A stretch of 64,000 nt of DNA. It comes from Kribbella soli (lineage in GTDB: Bacteria > Actinomycetota > Actinomycetes > Propionibacteriales > Kribbellaceae). Of the stretch, positions 52,158 through 60,816 are shown piece after piece. The DNA lies in the NCBI RefSeq assembly GCF_004331345.1, contig NZ_SJJZ01000003.1, positions 1,550,001-1,614,000 of the forward strand, given 5' to 3'. A program made the translations under genes and the position numbers. Every line of letters begins with the position of its first letter. Position 1 is the stretch's first letter. The notes under the pieces are model-generated. The model was given only the letters and a program-made list of their open reading frames with translations, was not told the DNA's origin and made no database searches.

Positions 52158-53525
52158 GTGAGACCCATCAATCCGAAGAGCGGCGAGGGCGTCGGAGGTC
52201 CCCCCACGTGCGACCACAGCGTCCCTGCGTCGGTGCTCGCCGCGTCCACCGCGGGGCTGTTCGACAACGGCACGACCACCGAGGCAATCACACCCGTTGA
52301 GGCCCATGGCGCGAGCTACATCCCACAGAGCAACGTGCTGCAGCTTCCGAGCGGGCACTGGCGATACATGCCGGCCGGCGGAACGCAGCCGGTCACGGTC
52401 GAGGCGAATGAGCCTGGCGCGTTGCGTCAGATCGCGGAATCGAGGGCGTGGCTCGAGCGCGGCAGCGTACCCGGCGAGCTCGGCCCGCAGCGGGACGCGG
52501 CCGCCCGGGCCCTGCTGTCCATGCGTGCGCTGGTGCAGCCGAACGGCGCCTCGGCAGCGGCCTGGCACTCGATCTGGAAGTACTCGTGGCCACGTGACTC
52601 CAGTTTCGTGTCGGCGGCGTTCGCGCACACCGGACACTCGAGCGAGGCGTACCAGATCCTCACCTACAACGCGGCTACGCAGCGAGCCGACGGAACCTGG
52701 GAGGCCCGGACCGAACTGGACGGGTCAGGGCCGCCGGACGGTCGCGAATGGCAACTCGACGGCAACGGCTGGGTGCCCTGGGCAACCTGGCAGTGGTACC
52801 AGACCGCCCCGGCCGAGAACCGGCAGGCGCGGCTCGCGTTCCTGTACCCGATGATCCAACGTGCCGCAAACTACACCGCGGGCTCACTCGATGCCGAAGG
52901 CCTGCCGCCCGCGTCGCCGGACTACTGGGAACTCGGCACCGAGACCGCGAACATCGGCACCGCAGCGCCCCTGCTCAGCGGGCTGAACTCGGCCGTCGAC
53001 CTCGCCCGCGCGCTCGGCCACACCGCCGACGCCACCTGGTGGGCCGCCGCCGCCGGCCGCCTATCCACCGCAATCAGCAAGCACTTCGCCCCACTCGGAT
53101 ACCAGCGCACCATCGACGGGAAGCACGGCCACGACAGCGCCGCGGCGTTCATGGCGCCCCCATTCAACGACGCGCCGGCCGACCTGGCCGCCGCGCTCGA
53201 TACGACGTATCAGGCACTCGTTCGGCCCAACGGCGGTGTTGTCCCCGGCAACGATCCAGACTTCGACTGGGGCGAGTCCACCTGGACCCCGAGCACATCG
53301 TTGTTCGCATTGGCCTGGGCGGGCCTTGCCGACACCCGCAAGGCGCAGCCGGTGCTCGACTGGGTGCTCTCCAAACGCAACACCCTCGGCGAGCTGCCCG
53401 AACTTGTCGACGGCGATGGCAACCCCGCGTCTACCGTGCCGCTCGGCTGGACCGGCTCCCTGTTGATCATTACGCTCACCCAACTCCAAGAGCACAGCAT
53501 CAAGACACCGCCACATGCCGACTGA
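52158..53525 (+). CDS. GH15-like glucan alpha-glucosidase
   Basis: 455 residues. The GTG at 52158 sits too close to AAGGAGA, so the exact start is doubtful; a later start near residue 10-25 is possible. An (alpha/alpha)6 barrel with 'WKYSWPRDSSFVSAAF' near 142 (substrate-binding Arg-Asp), 'DYWELGTET' near 256 with the candidate general acid Glu, and 'FDWGESTWTPSTSLFALAW' near 373 with the candidate base. This matches GH15 glucoamylase-type enzymes of actinomycetes. No clear signal peptide. It lies 246 bases after the secreted RICIN/discoidin protein and is probably under the same ROK control. Confidence 0.82.
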   Translation: MRPINPKSGEGVGGPPTCDHSVPASVLAASTAGLFDNGTTTEAITPVEAHGASYIPQSNVLQLPSGHWRYMPAGGTQPVTVEANEPGALRQIAESRAWLERGSVPGELGPQRDAAARALLSMRALVQPNGASAAAWHSIWKYSWPRDSSFVSAAFAHTGHSSEAYQILTYNAATQRADGTWEARTELDGSGPPDGREWQLDGNGWVPWATWQWYQTAPAENRQARLAFLYPMIQRAANYTAGSLDAEGLPPASPDYWELGTETANIGTAAPLLSGLNSAVDLARALGHTADATWWAAAAGRLSTAISKHFAPLGYQRTIDGKHGHDSAAAFMAPPFNDAPADLAAALDTTYQALVRPNGGVVPGNDPDFDWGESTWTPSTSLFALAWAGLADTRKAQPVLDWVLSKRNTLGELPELVDGDGNPASTVPLGWTGSLLIITLTQLQEHSIKTPPHAD

Positions 53526-53861
53526 AGCGGCACGGCGGGGCCCAAATCTCCACGGATACCTTGAGGACCTGCGGCCCACACACCCGCCACCGCCGCGGCC
53601 CGATCGCCGGAAAGTGAGCCACCCCGCGCCGAGCGTGGTGTCACAACCCTCCCGGATACATCAGCCGCCAAGTGGAATGGGCGTTCGGTGACTCCGTGCT
53701 CGGTGACCGGCTCACCGAGCACGCACATTGTGTCCACACCTTCTCCAGGCTTCGACTGACGATCGTGCGCTGTGGGTTCGTTCAGCTCGCGCACGAGCCG
53801 CCCTCAGGAGTTGGATTCGATGATCCTGTCCGCGGCGTCGCGCTTGACACGTAGCGCGCGC
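53526..53861. other. Convergent intergenic region
   Basis: 336 bases between the GH15-like and SnoaL-like stops. Apart from the hairpin listed separately I see no gene. Confidence 0.6.
53696..53722. terminator. Perfect 11-bp hairpin between convergent genes
   Basis: GTGCTCGGTGA (53696-53706) pairs with TCACCGAGCAC (53712-53722) around CCGGC. It can stop transcription from the GH15-like side and from the SnoaL-like side. Confidence 0.7.
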
Positions 53862-54323
53862 CTAATCTGCTAGCGTCCCGGTCGCCACGTTGGAAGGTGT
53901 CGGAATGACGCCCAACTGGGTTAGCCAGCTGAGCTGGTCGAGGATGTTCCAGTGCTGGACGATCCGCCCGTCGCGCACACGCATGATGTCGACGTATTCG
54001 AAGGTCACGCGCCTGCCAGTCGCTGGAACGCCAGCGAACTCCCCGGTGTTGGTACCCGACATCGTCTTCTTGGTCACGACCTGGTCGCCCTCGGCGATCA
54101 TGTCGTTGATGGTGAACGTTGCGTCGGGGTACGCCTGGGCGAACGCCTGAAGAAACACCTTGCCACCTTCCCGATCCGACGGGACGCCCGGAGGGCTGCT
54201 GAGGTTGACGAAATCCGGGTCGTTGAGTTCGTCGTAAGCGTCGAAGTCCTTGCCGTTCTGGACTTCCTCGACGAACCGCCTGATCACGGCCTTGTTCCGC
54301 TCGGTCTGATTGCGGTCTTCCAT
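53862..54323 (-). CDS. SnoaL-like ester cyclase-family protein
   Basis: 153 residues from the ATG at 54323 (MEDRNQTERNKAV); an in-frame start at 54374 is possible but less family-like. The alpha+beta barrel of SnoaL/NTF2-like proteins is seen in 'VIRRFVEEVQNGKDFDAYDEL', 'AYPDATFTINDMIAEGDQVV' and 'VDIMRVRDGRIVQHWNILDQ' (each split at loops). SnoaL itself closes anthracycline rings, but most relatives are of unknown use. No polyketide genes are near. It stands alone. Confidence 0.85.
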   Translation of the reverse strand: MEDRNQTERNKAVIRRFVEEVQNGKDFDAYDELNDPDFVNLSSPPGVPSDREGGKVFLQAFAQAYPDATFTINDMIAEGDQVVTKKTMSGTNTGEFAGVPATGRRVTFEYVDIMRVRDGRIVQHWNILDQLSWLTQLGVIPTPSNVATGTLAD

Positions 54324-54628
54324 GTCTGTCACCACCTCGGAGTCCGCGGCGTCGACCACCGACGCCGACAGCACCTAGCGTCACCGGGCACCGTTCCCGA
54401 CCGACAGAGAATCCCTTCCCGACCGTCCGGGAAGCCGCCGCCGACCACGACACGTCCAGATGCCTTGCCTCGTGCATCAGCGGCGACCACACCCGGGCAG
54501 ACACGGTCCACCACGTGGACTGACTTACGGGCCGGGAATCAACGCGTAACGTCTGGAGTCGAACGGTAGCGATGAAGGTCGCGACTTCCTCCAAAACACT
54601 TGTAGCAAAGAGGTTTCGGCAACGAGGC

Positions 54629-54690
54629 GCAACATCAGGTAGAGCCGTCCGATCACCAGCGGGTTCGGGGTCCGAGTCCCTGGCGGCGCA
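54629..54690 (+). pseudogene. tRNA-Lys-like remnant / candidate attR
   Basis: Bases 54657-54690 match the 3' half of tRNA-Lys including acceptor strand GCGGCGC and discriminator A, with T-loop changed to TCCGAGT. Upstream, CATCAGGTAGAGCC looks like a decayed D-arm, but the 5' acceptor strand and the anticodon stem-loop are gone. It cannot work as a tRNA. Confidence 0.65.
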
Positions 54691-54695
54691 CAAAA
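54657..54695 (+). repeat. 39-nt repeat, copy 2: candidate att site
   Basis: Direct repeat of 17347-17385 with one mismatch (T17362 versus C54672). It marks the right end of a 37.3-kb interval whose left end is the intact tRNA-Lys. Confidence 0.7.
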
Positions 54696-54721
54696 GCCCA
54701 GGTCACCAAGGTGCCCTGGGC
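54696..54721 (+). terminator. tRNA-type hairpin terminator
   Basis: GCCCAGG (54696-54702) pairs with CCTGGGC (54715-54721), with an inner ACC/GGT. It follows the tRNA-like remnant by five bases, the usual place for a tRNA terminator. Confidence 0.7.
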
Positions 54722-55101
54722 TTCGATGTGTCTGGAACAAACCACAAACTGACCACTTTGCCCTTCTGACTCACCATCGCGTGCGTCCGGCAGATGGCTC
54801 AGCTGCCCTCTGCGACCTTCACCGGATCGTGACTATGCGTCACATCACATCACATCAGTTCAAGGTTCGGGTTCGGATCCGGGATGCGACGTCGGTCGCG
54901 CAGATGAAGGCAGGCGGAGTGTCGGGGAAGCGCACCCCGTCTGTCTCCGGACAGTCGCGACTCCGGAGACTCTGCACTACCGATCCAGGGTCTTGTCAGC
55001 GTCCGTCCACGAAGAGCAGTCGGATTGCGGACCGCAACGACTGTCCTGACCCGATCAGGACCAATCAGACCTCGACGGCACGCAAACAGCCGATCGATGC
55101 G

Positions 55102-55551
55102 TCAGGCGAAGTCGCTGGTGAAGTCCGCGGTGTTCCACTGTTGCGGCTTCATCACGTACAGGAGATCGCTCTCCGGCCCGCCTGCCTCCTCCCATTCCTT
55201 CGTGTACGTCGTACCGAAGTCCTCACCCAGGTAGCGGATCGCCATCGGAAGCAGATCCTTCGTGACGTCGGGCGGCCGGATCTCGGCGACCGGGCCTTCC
55301 ACCGTGACATAGCGGTACGGAGTCGCCTCCGACTGGACGACGAGGACGAACCGCCGAGCGGCCTCGATGGCGACGCCCTTGCGGGACTTCGCATTCATGA
55401 TCACGGTCACGCCGTTCTCCGGCGAGTAGTCGTACCACACCGGCGCGCTGACCGGCGCACGGTCCGGATCGTCCGACGTGACAGCAAGCACCCCGACACG
55501 TACGTCGATGAGAAAGGCCTCCCGCTCGGCCCGGGTCATACGATCTGGCAT
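55102..55551 (-). CDS. Pyridoxamine 5'-phosphate oxidase-like flavin/F420 protein
   Basis: 149 residues. The split-barrel fold is shown by 'VGVLAVTSDDPDRAPVSAPVWYDY', 'VTVIMNAKSRKGVAIEAARR' and 'YRYVTVEGPVAEI' (each a strand pair). Lys in 'SRKG' and Arg in 'YRYVTVEG' lie where the flavin or F420 phosphate binds. Many actinomycete members use F420H2 for reductions; which cofactor is used here cannot be told. It is divergent from a TetR gene with a large palindrome between them, and is the likely target of that repressor. Confidence 0.88.
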   Translation of the reverse strand: MPDRMTRAEREAFLIDVRVGVLAVTSDDPDRAPVSAPVWYDYSPENGVTVIMNAKSRKGVAIEAARRFVLVVQSEATPYRYVTVEGPVAEIRPPDVTKDLLPMAIRYLGEDFGTTYTKEWEEAGGPESDLLYVMKPQQWNTADFTSDFA

Positions 55552-55566
55552 CCGAATACCTCTCCT

Positions 55567-55602
55567 CTAGGTCGTTGACCTAATTATAGGTCAACGACCT
55601 AG
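55567..55602. promoter_or_regulatory. 36-bp palindrome: TetR operator
   Basis: CTAGGTCGTTGACCTA (55567-55582) and its exact reverse complement (55587-55602) flank ATTA. Each arm itself contains a small dyad (GGTC-GTT-GACC), so two TetR dimers could bind. It ends 20 bases before the TetR start and 16 bases from the PPOX-type start, covering both promoters. Confidence 0.85.
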
Positions 55603-55621
55603 CCGACGGTAAGGTGCGAAG

Positions 55622-56227
55622 GTGACACCCTTGTTCAGCGACCGTGGAGCCGCGCGGCGCGACGCCGTACTGGCCGTGGCGCGAGGACTGCTGGTCGAGG
55701 ACGGGTTCGACCAGTTCGTCCTGCGGCGGGTCGCGGCGAAGGCCGGCATGAAGCTGGGAAACCTGCAGTACTACTTCGCGACCCGCGACGACCTGCTCGA
55801 GGCGCTCATCCGAGCCGAGTTCGAGCACGATCTTGCAGCCGTACGGCGGGCCACGACCCTCGACGGTCTGGCGGAGGCCGCACACGAACTGGTCCGGAAC
55901 TGGACCACGGGGGCAGGCAGCATCTTCGGCACGATGTCACTGCTCGCGTACCACGACGCACGATTCCGCCGACTCAACCATGAGATCTACGAGGCCTTCT
56001 ACCGTGAGCTCGGCGTCCTCATCCGACAGGTGTCCCCAGGACTGACCGATCAGGAGATCAGGATGCGCGCGCGACTGATCACTTCTGTCCTGGACGGAGT
56101 CGCCATGCAGATCCACGCCGGCGCCGCCAACCGCACCGAACTGGTCCGGCGCGCGGCGACCCTGCTCACCACCATCGCGACCGACACAGGCCAACTGCCG
56201 TCACCGCCCGCCGGCAAACATCCCTAG
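55622..56227 (+). CDS. TetR-family transcriptional regulator
   Basis: 201 residues. HTH at about 13-57 ('AARRDAVLAVARGLLVEDGF', 'LRRVAAKAGMKLGNLQYYFATRDDLL' in two parts) with 'GNLQYYF' as recognition helix end. The rest is the all-helical ligand domain. The GTG at 55622 is nearly leaderless next to the operator palindrome. It probably represses itself and the divergent PPOX-type gene. Ligand unknown. Confidence 0.92.
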   Translation: MTPLFSDRGAARRDAVLAVARGLLVEDGFDQFVLRRVAAKAGMKLGNLQYYFATRDDLLEALIRAEFEHDLAAVRRATTLDGLAEAAHELVRNWTTGAGSIFGTMSLLAYHDARFRRLNHEIYEAFYRELGVLIRQVSPGLTDQEIRMRARLITSVLDGVAMQIHAGAANRTELVRRAATLLTTIATDTGQLPSPPAGKHP

Positions 56228-56323
56228 CCGATGCACTCCAAGAACTGCCGAGGCATCGCGGTGAACTGACGTGACGCGCTATGTCTGAACGCACGTCGAA
56301 TCTCGACTCACCGGTCGCAGTCT

Positions 56324-57487
56324 TCAGACGTCCGCGCAACCACCGGAGGGTTCGTCGGGTGAGATGCCGCGCACCAGCAGGCCAGGTGTCGCGCCGGCCG
56401 GGGCCTCCCAGCGGGTCGCGTAGTGGTCGAGGAAGATCTGCCCGACCAGCTCGCCCCGGCTGCGCACACCGGTCTTGTCGAAGATCGACTTGAGGTGGTC
56501 CTGCACGGTGTACGGCGACATGGTCAAGGCGCGGGCGATCTCCTTGGTGACCCGACCCTGAACGCACTGCACGGCCACCTGGCACTCCCGGTCGGTCAGG
56601 CCGTACGAGAGGGCGATGACCGGCGCGACGTCCTGCGGGGTGGCGGGATGGATGATCACCGCGGTCCTGTCGCCGGTGCCTCCGCTGAGCCGGGTGCCGT
56701 ACAGCAGGAGCCAGGCGCCGGAGCGGGTCCGGACCCTGGCTCGGGCGGCCAGCTCGAGGGGGTCGGTGCCGGGCGTGATCGCGCGGGCCCGGGCAGCGAT
56801 CGCCTGCACCGTCTTCGACTCGCTCGGTGAACTCGGTGGAGGGTCTTCGACAAGCTCGCCGATCCACCGCTCCGCGGCGCCGGAGATCGACTCCGGCTCG
56901 CCGTGCTCGTCGAATACGACCACCCCTGGGCCGTGGTCCACCGGCCCTCCGACGTACGGCGAGATCGGCCGCGCCAGCATGGCGCGGCGCAGACCGGTCG
57001 CGATCACGGGAGCCAACGTGGCCAGCGTCCGCACCTCCCCCTCGGTGAACCAGGCTTCGTCGGCGCGACGCAGGAAGGCCGCCGCGCCCCAGTAGATGCC
57101 ATCGGCAACGAGCGACACGCGCAGCTCGTCGCCGAATCCGTGGTTCTCTTGGGACCGGTGCCGAATCGAGCGGGACAGCTCGCCGTGGGTGTCGATGCTG
57201 GTCGCACCGGCGATCCGGCCGCTGCGGGCGAGGAAGGACCACTTGTTGACGTCCTCGATGACGTACTCGTGATGGGCCAGCCACGAGCCGGAGCAGCCGA
57301 CGTTCCGGTTGACGCTGCCGGTGAACAGGATCGTTCCCGGGTCGACCGTGTGGCAGCACCAGGCGTGGAAGGGGATGGCGGTCGCGAGCACATCGGCTAC
57401 AGCGGCGCCGAAGTCCACCCACGTCATTCCGCCGCCACCCAGCCGCTGGATCTCGTCGCGGATCCGCGGTGCCAAAGTCCCGGTCAC
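56324..57487 (-). CDS. LuxR-family regulator with N-terminal sensor-like domain
   Basis: 387 residues from the GTG at 57487; the frame is open further but 'VTGTLAPRIRDEIQRL' looks like the real N-terminus. Residues 20-190 resemble a GAF-like sensor ('WCCHTVDPGTILFTGSV', 'DELRVSLVADGIYWGAAAF'), 195-310 a PAS-like part ('GVVVFDEHGEPESISGAAE'), and 320-375 the LuxR HTH ('LTDRECQVAVQCVQGRVT', 'MSPYTVQDHLKSIF'). No receiver domain, so it is not a two-component regulator. It is divergent from the methyltransferase/monooxygenase pair (89 bases between starts) and is its likely activator. Confidence 0.85.
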   Translation of the reverse strand: MTGTLAPRIRDEIQRLGGGGMTWVDFGAAVADVLATAIPFHAWCCHTVDPGTILFTGSVNRNVGCSGSWLAHHEYVIEDVNKWSFLARSGRIAGATSIDTHGELSRSIRHRSQENHGFGDELRVSLVADGIYWGAAAFLRRADEAWFTEGEVRTLATLAPVIATGLRRAMLARPISPYVGGPVDHGPGVVVFDEHGEPESISGAAERWIGELVEDPPPSSPSESKTVQAIAARARAITPGTDPLELAARARVRTRSGAWLLLYGTRLSGGTGDRTAVIIHPATPQDVAPVIALSYGLTDRECQVAVQCVQGRVTKEIARALTMSPYTVQDHLKSIFDKTGVRSRGELVGQIFLDHYATRWEAPAGATPGLLVRGISPDEPSGGCADV

Positions 57488-57576
57488 CTCTGCAGAGTAC
57501 GGCGCGGCCCCTGTCCGGCGGCACCCCCAGAATCGTGGGATTGCGGCCACCTGAAGCCGCTCCGCACGCTGAGGGC

Positions 57577-58599
57577 ATGACGACCACAGACACAGCCCCC
57601 ACGGGGGATCTCCACGACATGACGCCGAACCGGATCTTCGAGATCGCGCAGGGCTTCATGGCCAGCAAGCACCTGTTCGCGGCGTGCGAGCTCGGCGTGT
57701 TCGAGGCGCTGGGCGAAGGGCCGGTGGATCTCGCCGGTCTCGCCGCCCGCACCGGTCTCACCCGGCGTACGGCACGCATCAGCGCGGACGCCATGGTCGC
57801 GATCGGCCTGCTCGAGCGGCATGGCGACCGCTACGCGAACAGCTCGGTGGCGGCCACCTTCCTGTCCGGCGCGACCCCGGCCGACTTCCGGCCGCTGCTC
57901 AGGTTCTGGGACCGGCTCAGCTACCCCGCCTGGGAGGACCTCGCCGGCGCCCTCGGCCGCGGCCGGCCGGCCCACGAGATCTTCGAGATCGACGACGACC
58001 TGGTACCGATCATGTCGGCCGGCATCGCCGCCGCCACCGCCGCGGCCTGCCATGCCCTTCCCGAGGCGGCCGCGCTGCCTGCAGGAAGCCGGCTGCTGGA
58101 CATCGGCGGCGGCACCGGTTCCTGGTCGATCGCCCTGGCCGCGGCCGACCCGGCCCTCACCGCGACCGTCTTCGAACTCCCCTTCGTTGCGCCCGTCGCA
58201 AGGGAACAGCTGCGCGCCACGGCGTACTCGGACCGCCTCGACGTCCACGTCGGTGACATCCTCGTGGCCGACGACCTGCCGCGGGGGTACGACGCCTTCC
58301 TGCTTGCCAACCTGGTGCACTGCTTCGCTCCGGAGACCAACCAGTCGATCCTGCACCGGATCCGCGCCGCTGCCGAACCCGGGGCCCGCCTGCTGCTCGC
58401 CGACTTCTGGACCGACCCGACCCACACCCAGCCGCTCCCGGCCGCGCTGATGGCTGGCGAGTTCGCGATCCACGTCAACGACGGCGACGTCTACAGCGTC
58501 GAGGAAGGCACCGCATGGCTGCACGACACGGGCTGGCGCTGTCTCGATCACCGGCTGCTGGCCGGACCGATCAGCGTCATCGTCGCCGAGACCGCTTGA
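57577..58599 (+). CDS. SAM-dependent O-methyltransferase (acetylserotonin/caffeate type)
   Basis: 340 residues from the ATG at 57577. An N-terminal winged helix dimer domain ('KHLFAACELGVFEALGEG', 'LTRRTARISADAMVAIGLL') is followed by the SAM fold with 'LLDIGGGTGSW' (173-183), 'TVFELPFV' (acidic end of strand 2), 'GDILVADDLPRGYDAFLLANLVHCF' (split) and a late catalytic-type 'HCFAPE'. This is the family that methylates hydroxyls of phenolics and polyketides. The flavin monooxygenase gene starts 19 bases after its stop. A small tailoring pathway is plausible, but no scaffold synthase is seen here. Confidence 0.92.
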   Translation: MTTTDTAPTGDLHDMTPNRIFEIAQGFMASKHLFAACELGVFEALGEGPVDLAGLAARTGLTRRTARISADAMVAIGLLERHGDRYANSSVAATFLSGATPADFRPLLRFWDRLSYPAWEDLAGALGRGRPAHEIFEIDDDLVPIMSAGIAAATAAACHALPEAAALPAGSRLLDIGGGTGSWSIALAAADPALTATVFELPFVAPVAREQLRATAYSDRLDVHVGDILVADDLPRGYDAFLLANLVHCFAPETNQSILHRIRAAAEPGARLLLADFWTDPTHTQPLPAALMAGEFAIHVNDGDVYSVEEGTAWLHDTGWRCLDHRLLAGPISVIVAETA

Positions 58600-58618
58600 A
58601 CAGGAAGGGCGTTTCGCG

Positions 58619-59803
58619 ATGATCTCGCACCAGGTAGCGATCATCGGCGCAGGCACGTCCGGTGTCTCGGCGGCCGTGGCCCTTGCCGATCGCGGCATCA
58701 AGCCGCTGCTCGTCGACCGGGCCGACCAGGTCGGCTCGTCGTGGCGCAGTCGCTATGACCGGCTGCGTCTGAACACCGGCAGGCAGTTCTCGCATCTGCC
58801 GAACCGTCCCTACCCGAGTGGGACACCGACCTTTCCCACACGGGACCAGGTGATCGACCACATCGAGCGCCATGCGAACGAAGACGGAATCGAACTGTGC
58901 ATGGGCTGCACGGCAGCACGGCTCGACCGAGCCGACGGGCGTTGGCGGCTGGCAACTTCCACCGGCGACGTCGAAGCTTCCCAGGTGGTGGTTGCCACTG
59001 GCTTCGATCACGAGCCCTTCATCCCCGATTGGCCGGGGCGCGACGAGTGGCCAGGCGGTCTGATTCATTCTTCGCAGTACCGGAATCCGTTGCCATACAA
59101 CGGCAAACGGGTCCTGGTGGTAGGACCGGGCAGTTCCGGCATGGAGATCGCCTACGACCTGGCCACGGGCGGTGCGGCCAAGGTGTGGCTCGCCGTTCGC
59201 ACGCCGCCCAACATCATGCTCCGCCAGGGACCCGGGGGTATACCGGGCGACTTCATCGCGACGCCGCTTTACCACGCCCCGGTCCGGATCGCCGATGCGA
59301 TCGCTCGGTTCAGCCGGAGGATGGACATCGGGGACCTGCACGAATTCGGACTCCCGGTGCCCGCCGAAGGCATCTTCGCGCGGAGCTCGCGGCTCGGCGT
59401 GGCCCCGGCGATCCTGGACAAGGACGTCATCGCGGCCATCCGGGACAAGTCCATCGAGATCGTCCGCGGCGTCGAGGCCCTCGACGCCGCAGGCGTGGCG
59501 CTGGCGGACGGAACGCGAATCAACCCGGACGCGATGGTCTGCGCGACCGGCTTCCGGAGAGGCCTCTCGCAGCTGGTTGGGCACCTCGGCGTGCTCGACG
59601 AGCGGGGTTGGCCGAAGACCACTGGCGAAGAGCCCGCCGCGGACGGCCTGCGGTTCATCGGGTTCGTGCCGAGACCGTCACAGATCGGATTCACTGCCAA
59701 ACAAGCCCGACGCGCGGCAAAAGCGATTGCCCAGGAACTGCGGCGGAGCGAGCAAAGCAGCCAGGACCCGATCCGCGGCAACACGGGCCGGGTCGGTGGG
59801 TGA
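58619..59803 (+). CDS. Flavin-containing monooxygenase-like FAD/NADPH enzyme
   Basis: 394 residues. AGGAAGG (58601-58607) precedes the ATG. The FAD site 'VAIIGAGTSGVSAA' (6-19) and 'FSHLPNRPYPSG' lie early; the NADPH site 'VLVVGPGSSGMEIAYDLA' lies at about 162-179; 'VCATGFRRGL' is the ATG-containing motif near 304. The order matches the YUC/FMO-type monooxygenases that oxidise N, S or carbonyl groups. In operon with the O-methyltransferase and downstream of the LuxR promoter. Cytosolic. Confidence 0.9.
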   Translation: MISHQVAIIGAGTSGVSAAVALADRGIKPLLVDRADQVGSSWRSRYDRLRLNTGRQFSHLPNRPYPSGTPTFPTRDQVIDHIERHANEDGIELCMGCTAARLDRADGRWRLATSTGDVEASQVVVATGFDHEPFIPDWPGRDEWPGGLIHSSQYRNPLPYNGKRVLVVGPGSSGMEIAYDLATGGAAKVWLAVRTPPNIMLRQGPGGIPGDFIATPLYHAPVRIADAIARFSRRMDIGDLHEFGLPVPAEGIFARSSRLGVAPAILDKDVIAAIRDKSIEIVRGVEALDAAGVALADGTRINPDAMVCATGFRRGLSQLVGHLGVLDERGWPKTTGEEPAADGLRFIGFVPRPSQIGFTAKQARRAAKAIAQELRRSEQSSQDPIRGNTGRVGG

Positions 59804-59825
59804 GCCGGCCTGGAGACCTTGCTGG

Positions 59826-60800
59826 TCAGCCGCCGTTCAATGGGTCGTACGCCGGGGCGAAGCGGAAGTGGTCGAAGTCGCCCCAGCTGAGGGTGGATCG
59901 GCCGAGGCCCTTGATCACGGTCTTGGTACCGCTCGCGTGGCCGACGGTGTACAGCCAATAGCCGCCGTTGTCGCGGTCGATCGCGAGGACGACCGAGCCC
60001 GTGCCGCACGGGGCCGCGATCATCTTCTCGAAGCTTTGCCAGCTCGACGTGCGGACCGGGGTCGCGACCGGCTTGAGCGGGCTGGTGGTCGGGATCTTCA
60101 GCGTGTACAGCCCGCCGGCCCGGTTGTTCACCAGGAACATGTCGTACGTCGCCGTCGTGGCGATCAGCGCGAACGCCTTCATCGTGCTGAGTCCGCCGAC
60201 GTAGCCGGTGTTGCGGAAACCCGTGCCGAGATCGGTCCAGCGCCCGAACCGGCCGGATGCGTCCTGCGCGTACAGCGTCGTACGCGACGGCTTGCTCGCG
60301 GCCGTCGCCTTGTACCGCGCCTGGACGAGGAAGCGCAGGTTGCCCCAGCCACCGCCGTACCTCTTCAGCACGTTCGATCCCCGCATCAGCGAGCCGTCGG
60401 AGCGGACGATGGCCGAGCTGTCGTACAGGTACCCGCCCATGACGATCTTGCCGACCCGGGCCATCCGCGCACCCGTCATCGGAGTCTCACTGAAGGTCGT
60501 GGGCGTGACACCGACGCCGAACGGCGACTGGTAGATGTTGGAGGTGCGCAGCGCCGGCCCGACCGTCGGTGGTGCGGTGGCAGTGACGATCTGCTTGTTC
60601 TGACCCCACTGCGCGTTGAACGAGCCGACTGCCAGGACACAGGCCGCGGAGGCCCCTGATGCTCCGGAGGCGGTGGTGGGCACCGCGGCCGTAGCCGGCG
60701 CCGCCTGACTCGTCTGGACCGCCTGGGCCGGTTGGATCGCCGTGCCGAGGGTCAGTGCCAGACCGGCGGCGCCGGTGAGGCCGATGGCCTTGCGGAACAT
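59826..60800 (-). CDS. Secreted protein of unknown function, tandem paralogue A
   Basis: 324 residues. Residues 1-27 are a signal peptide (MFRKAIGLTGAAGLALTLG, cut near 'AQA'). After an Ala/Thr-rich spacer come repeated strand-rich segments with 'GYLYDSSAIVRSDG', 'RFLVQARY', 'YDMFLVNNRAGGLYTLKIP' and 'YWLYTVGHASG'. It resembles beta-propeller or tachylectin-like folds in which 'LY-x-I/L' and 'YTVGHA' recur per blade. Two Cys (near 54 and 267) may pair. Its neighbour upstream is a clear paralogue. No enzyme motif is seen. Confidence 0.75.
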   Translation of the reverse strand: MFRKAIGLTGAAGLALTLGTAIQPAQAVQTSQAAPATAAVPTTASGASGASAACVLAVGSFNAQWGQNKQIVTATAPPTVGPALRTSNIYQSPFGVGVTPTTFSETPMTGARMARVGKIVMGGYLYDSSAIVRSDGSLMRGSNVLKRYGGGWGNLRFLVQARYKATAASKPSRTTLYAQDASGRFGRWTDLGTGFRNTGYVGGLSTMKAFALIATTATYDMFLVNNRAGGLYTLKIPTTSPLKPVATPVRTSSWQSFEKMIAAPCGTGSVVLAIDRDNGGYWLYTVGHASGTKTVIKGLGRSTLSWGDFDHFRFAPAYDPLNGG

Positions 60801-60816
60801 CTCGTGGTCCTTTCGA

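Larger units (their letters stand above)
54324..55101. other. Non-coding region with tRNA remnant
   Basis: About 780 bases without a believable gene. It holds the tRNA-like remnant and its hairpin (54630-54721). The rest shows only short, composition-driven frames. Low-GC patches occur around 54580-54640. Confidence 0.55.

Noticed and set aside
54525-54740. Minus-strand frame containing CAPPGTRTPNPL
   Set aside because: This string is a well-known artefact of translating the 3' end of tRNA genes backwards; it covers the tRNA-like remnant.
54781-55578. 265-residue plus-strand frame covering the PPOX-type gene
   Set aside because: Its second half is the antisense of the PPOX-type protein, and its first half has no family or ribosome site.
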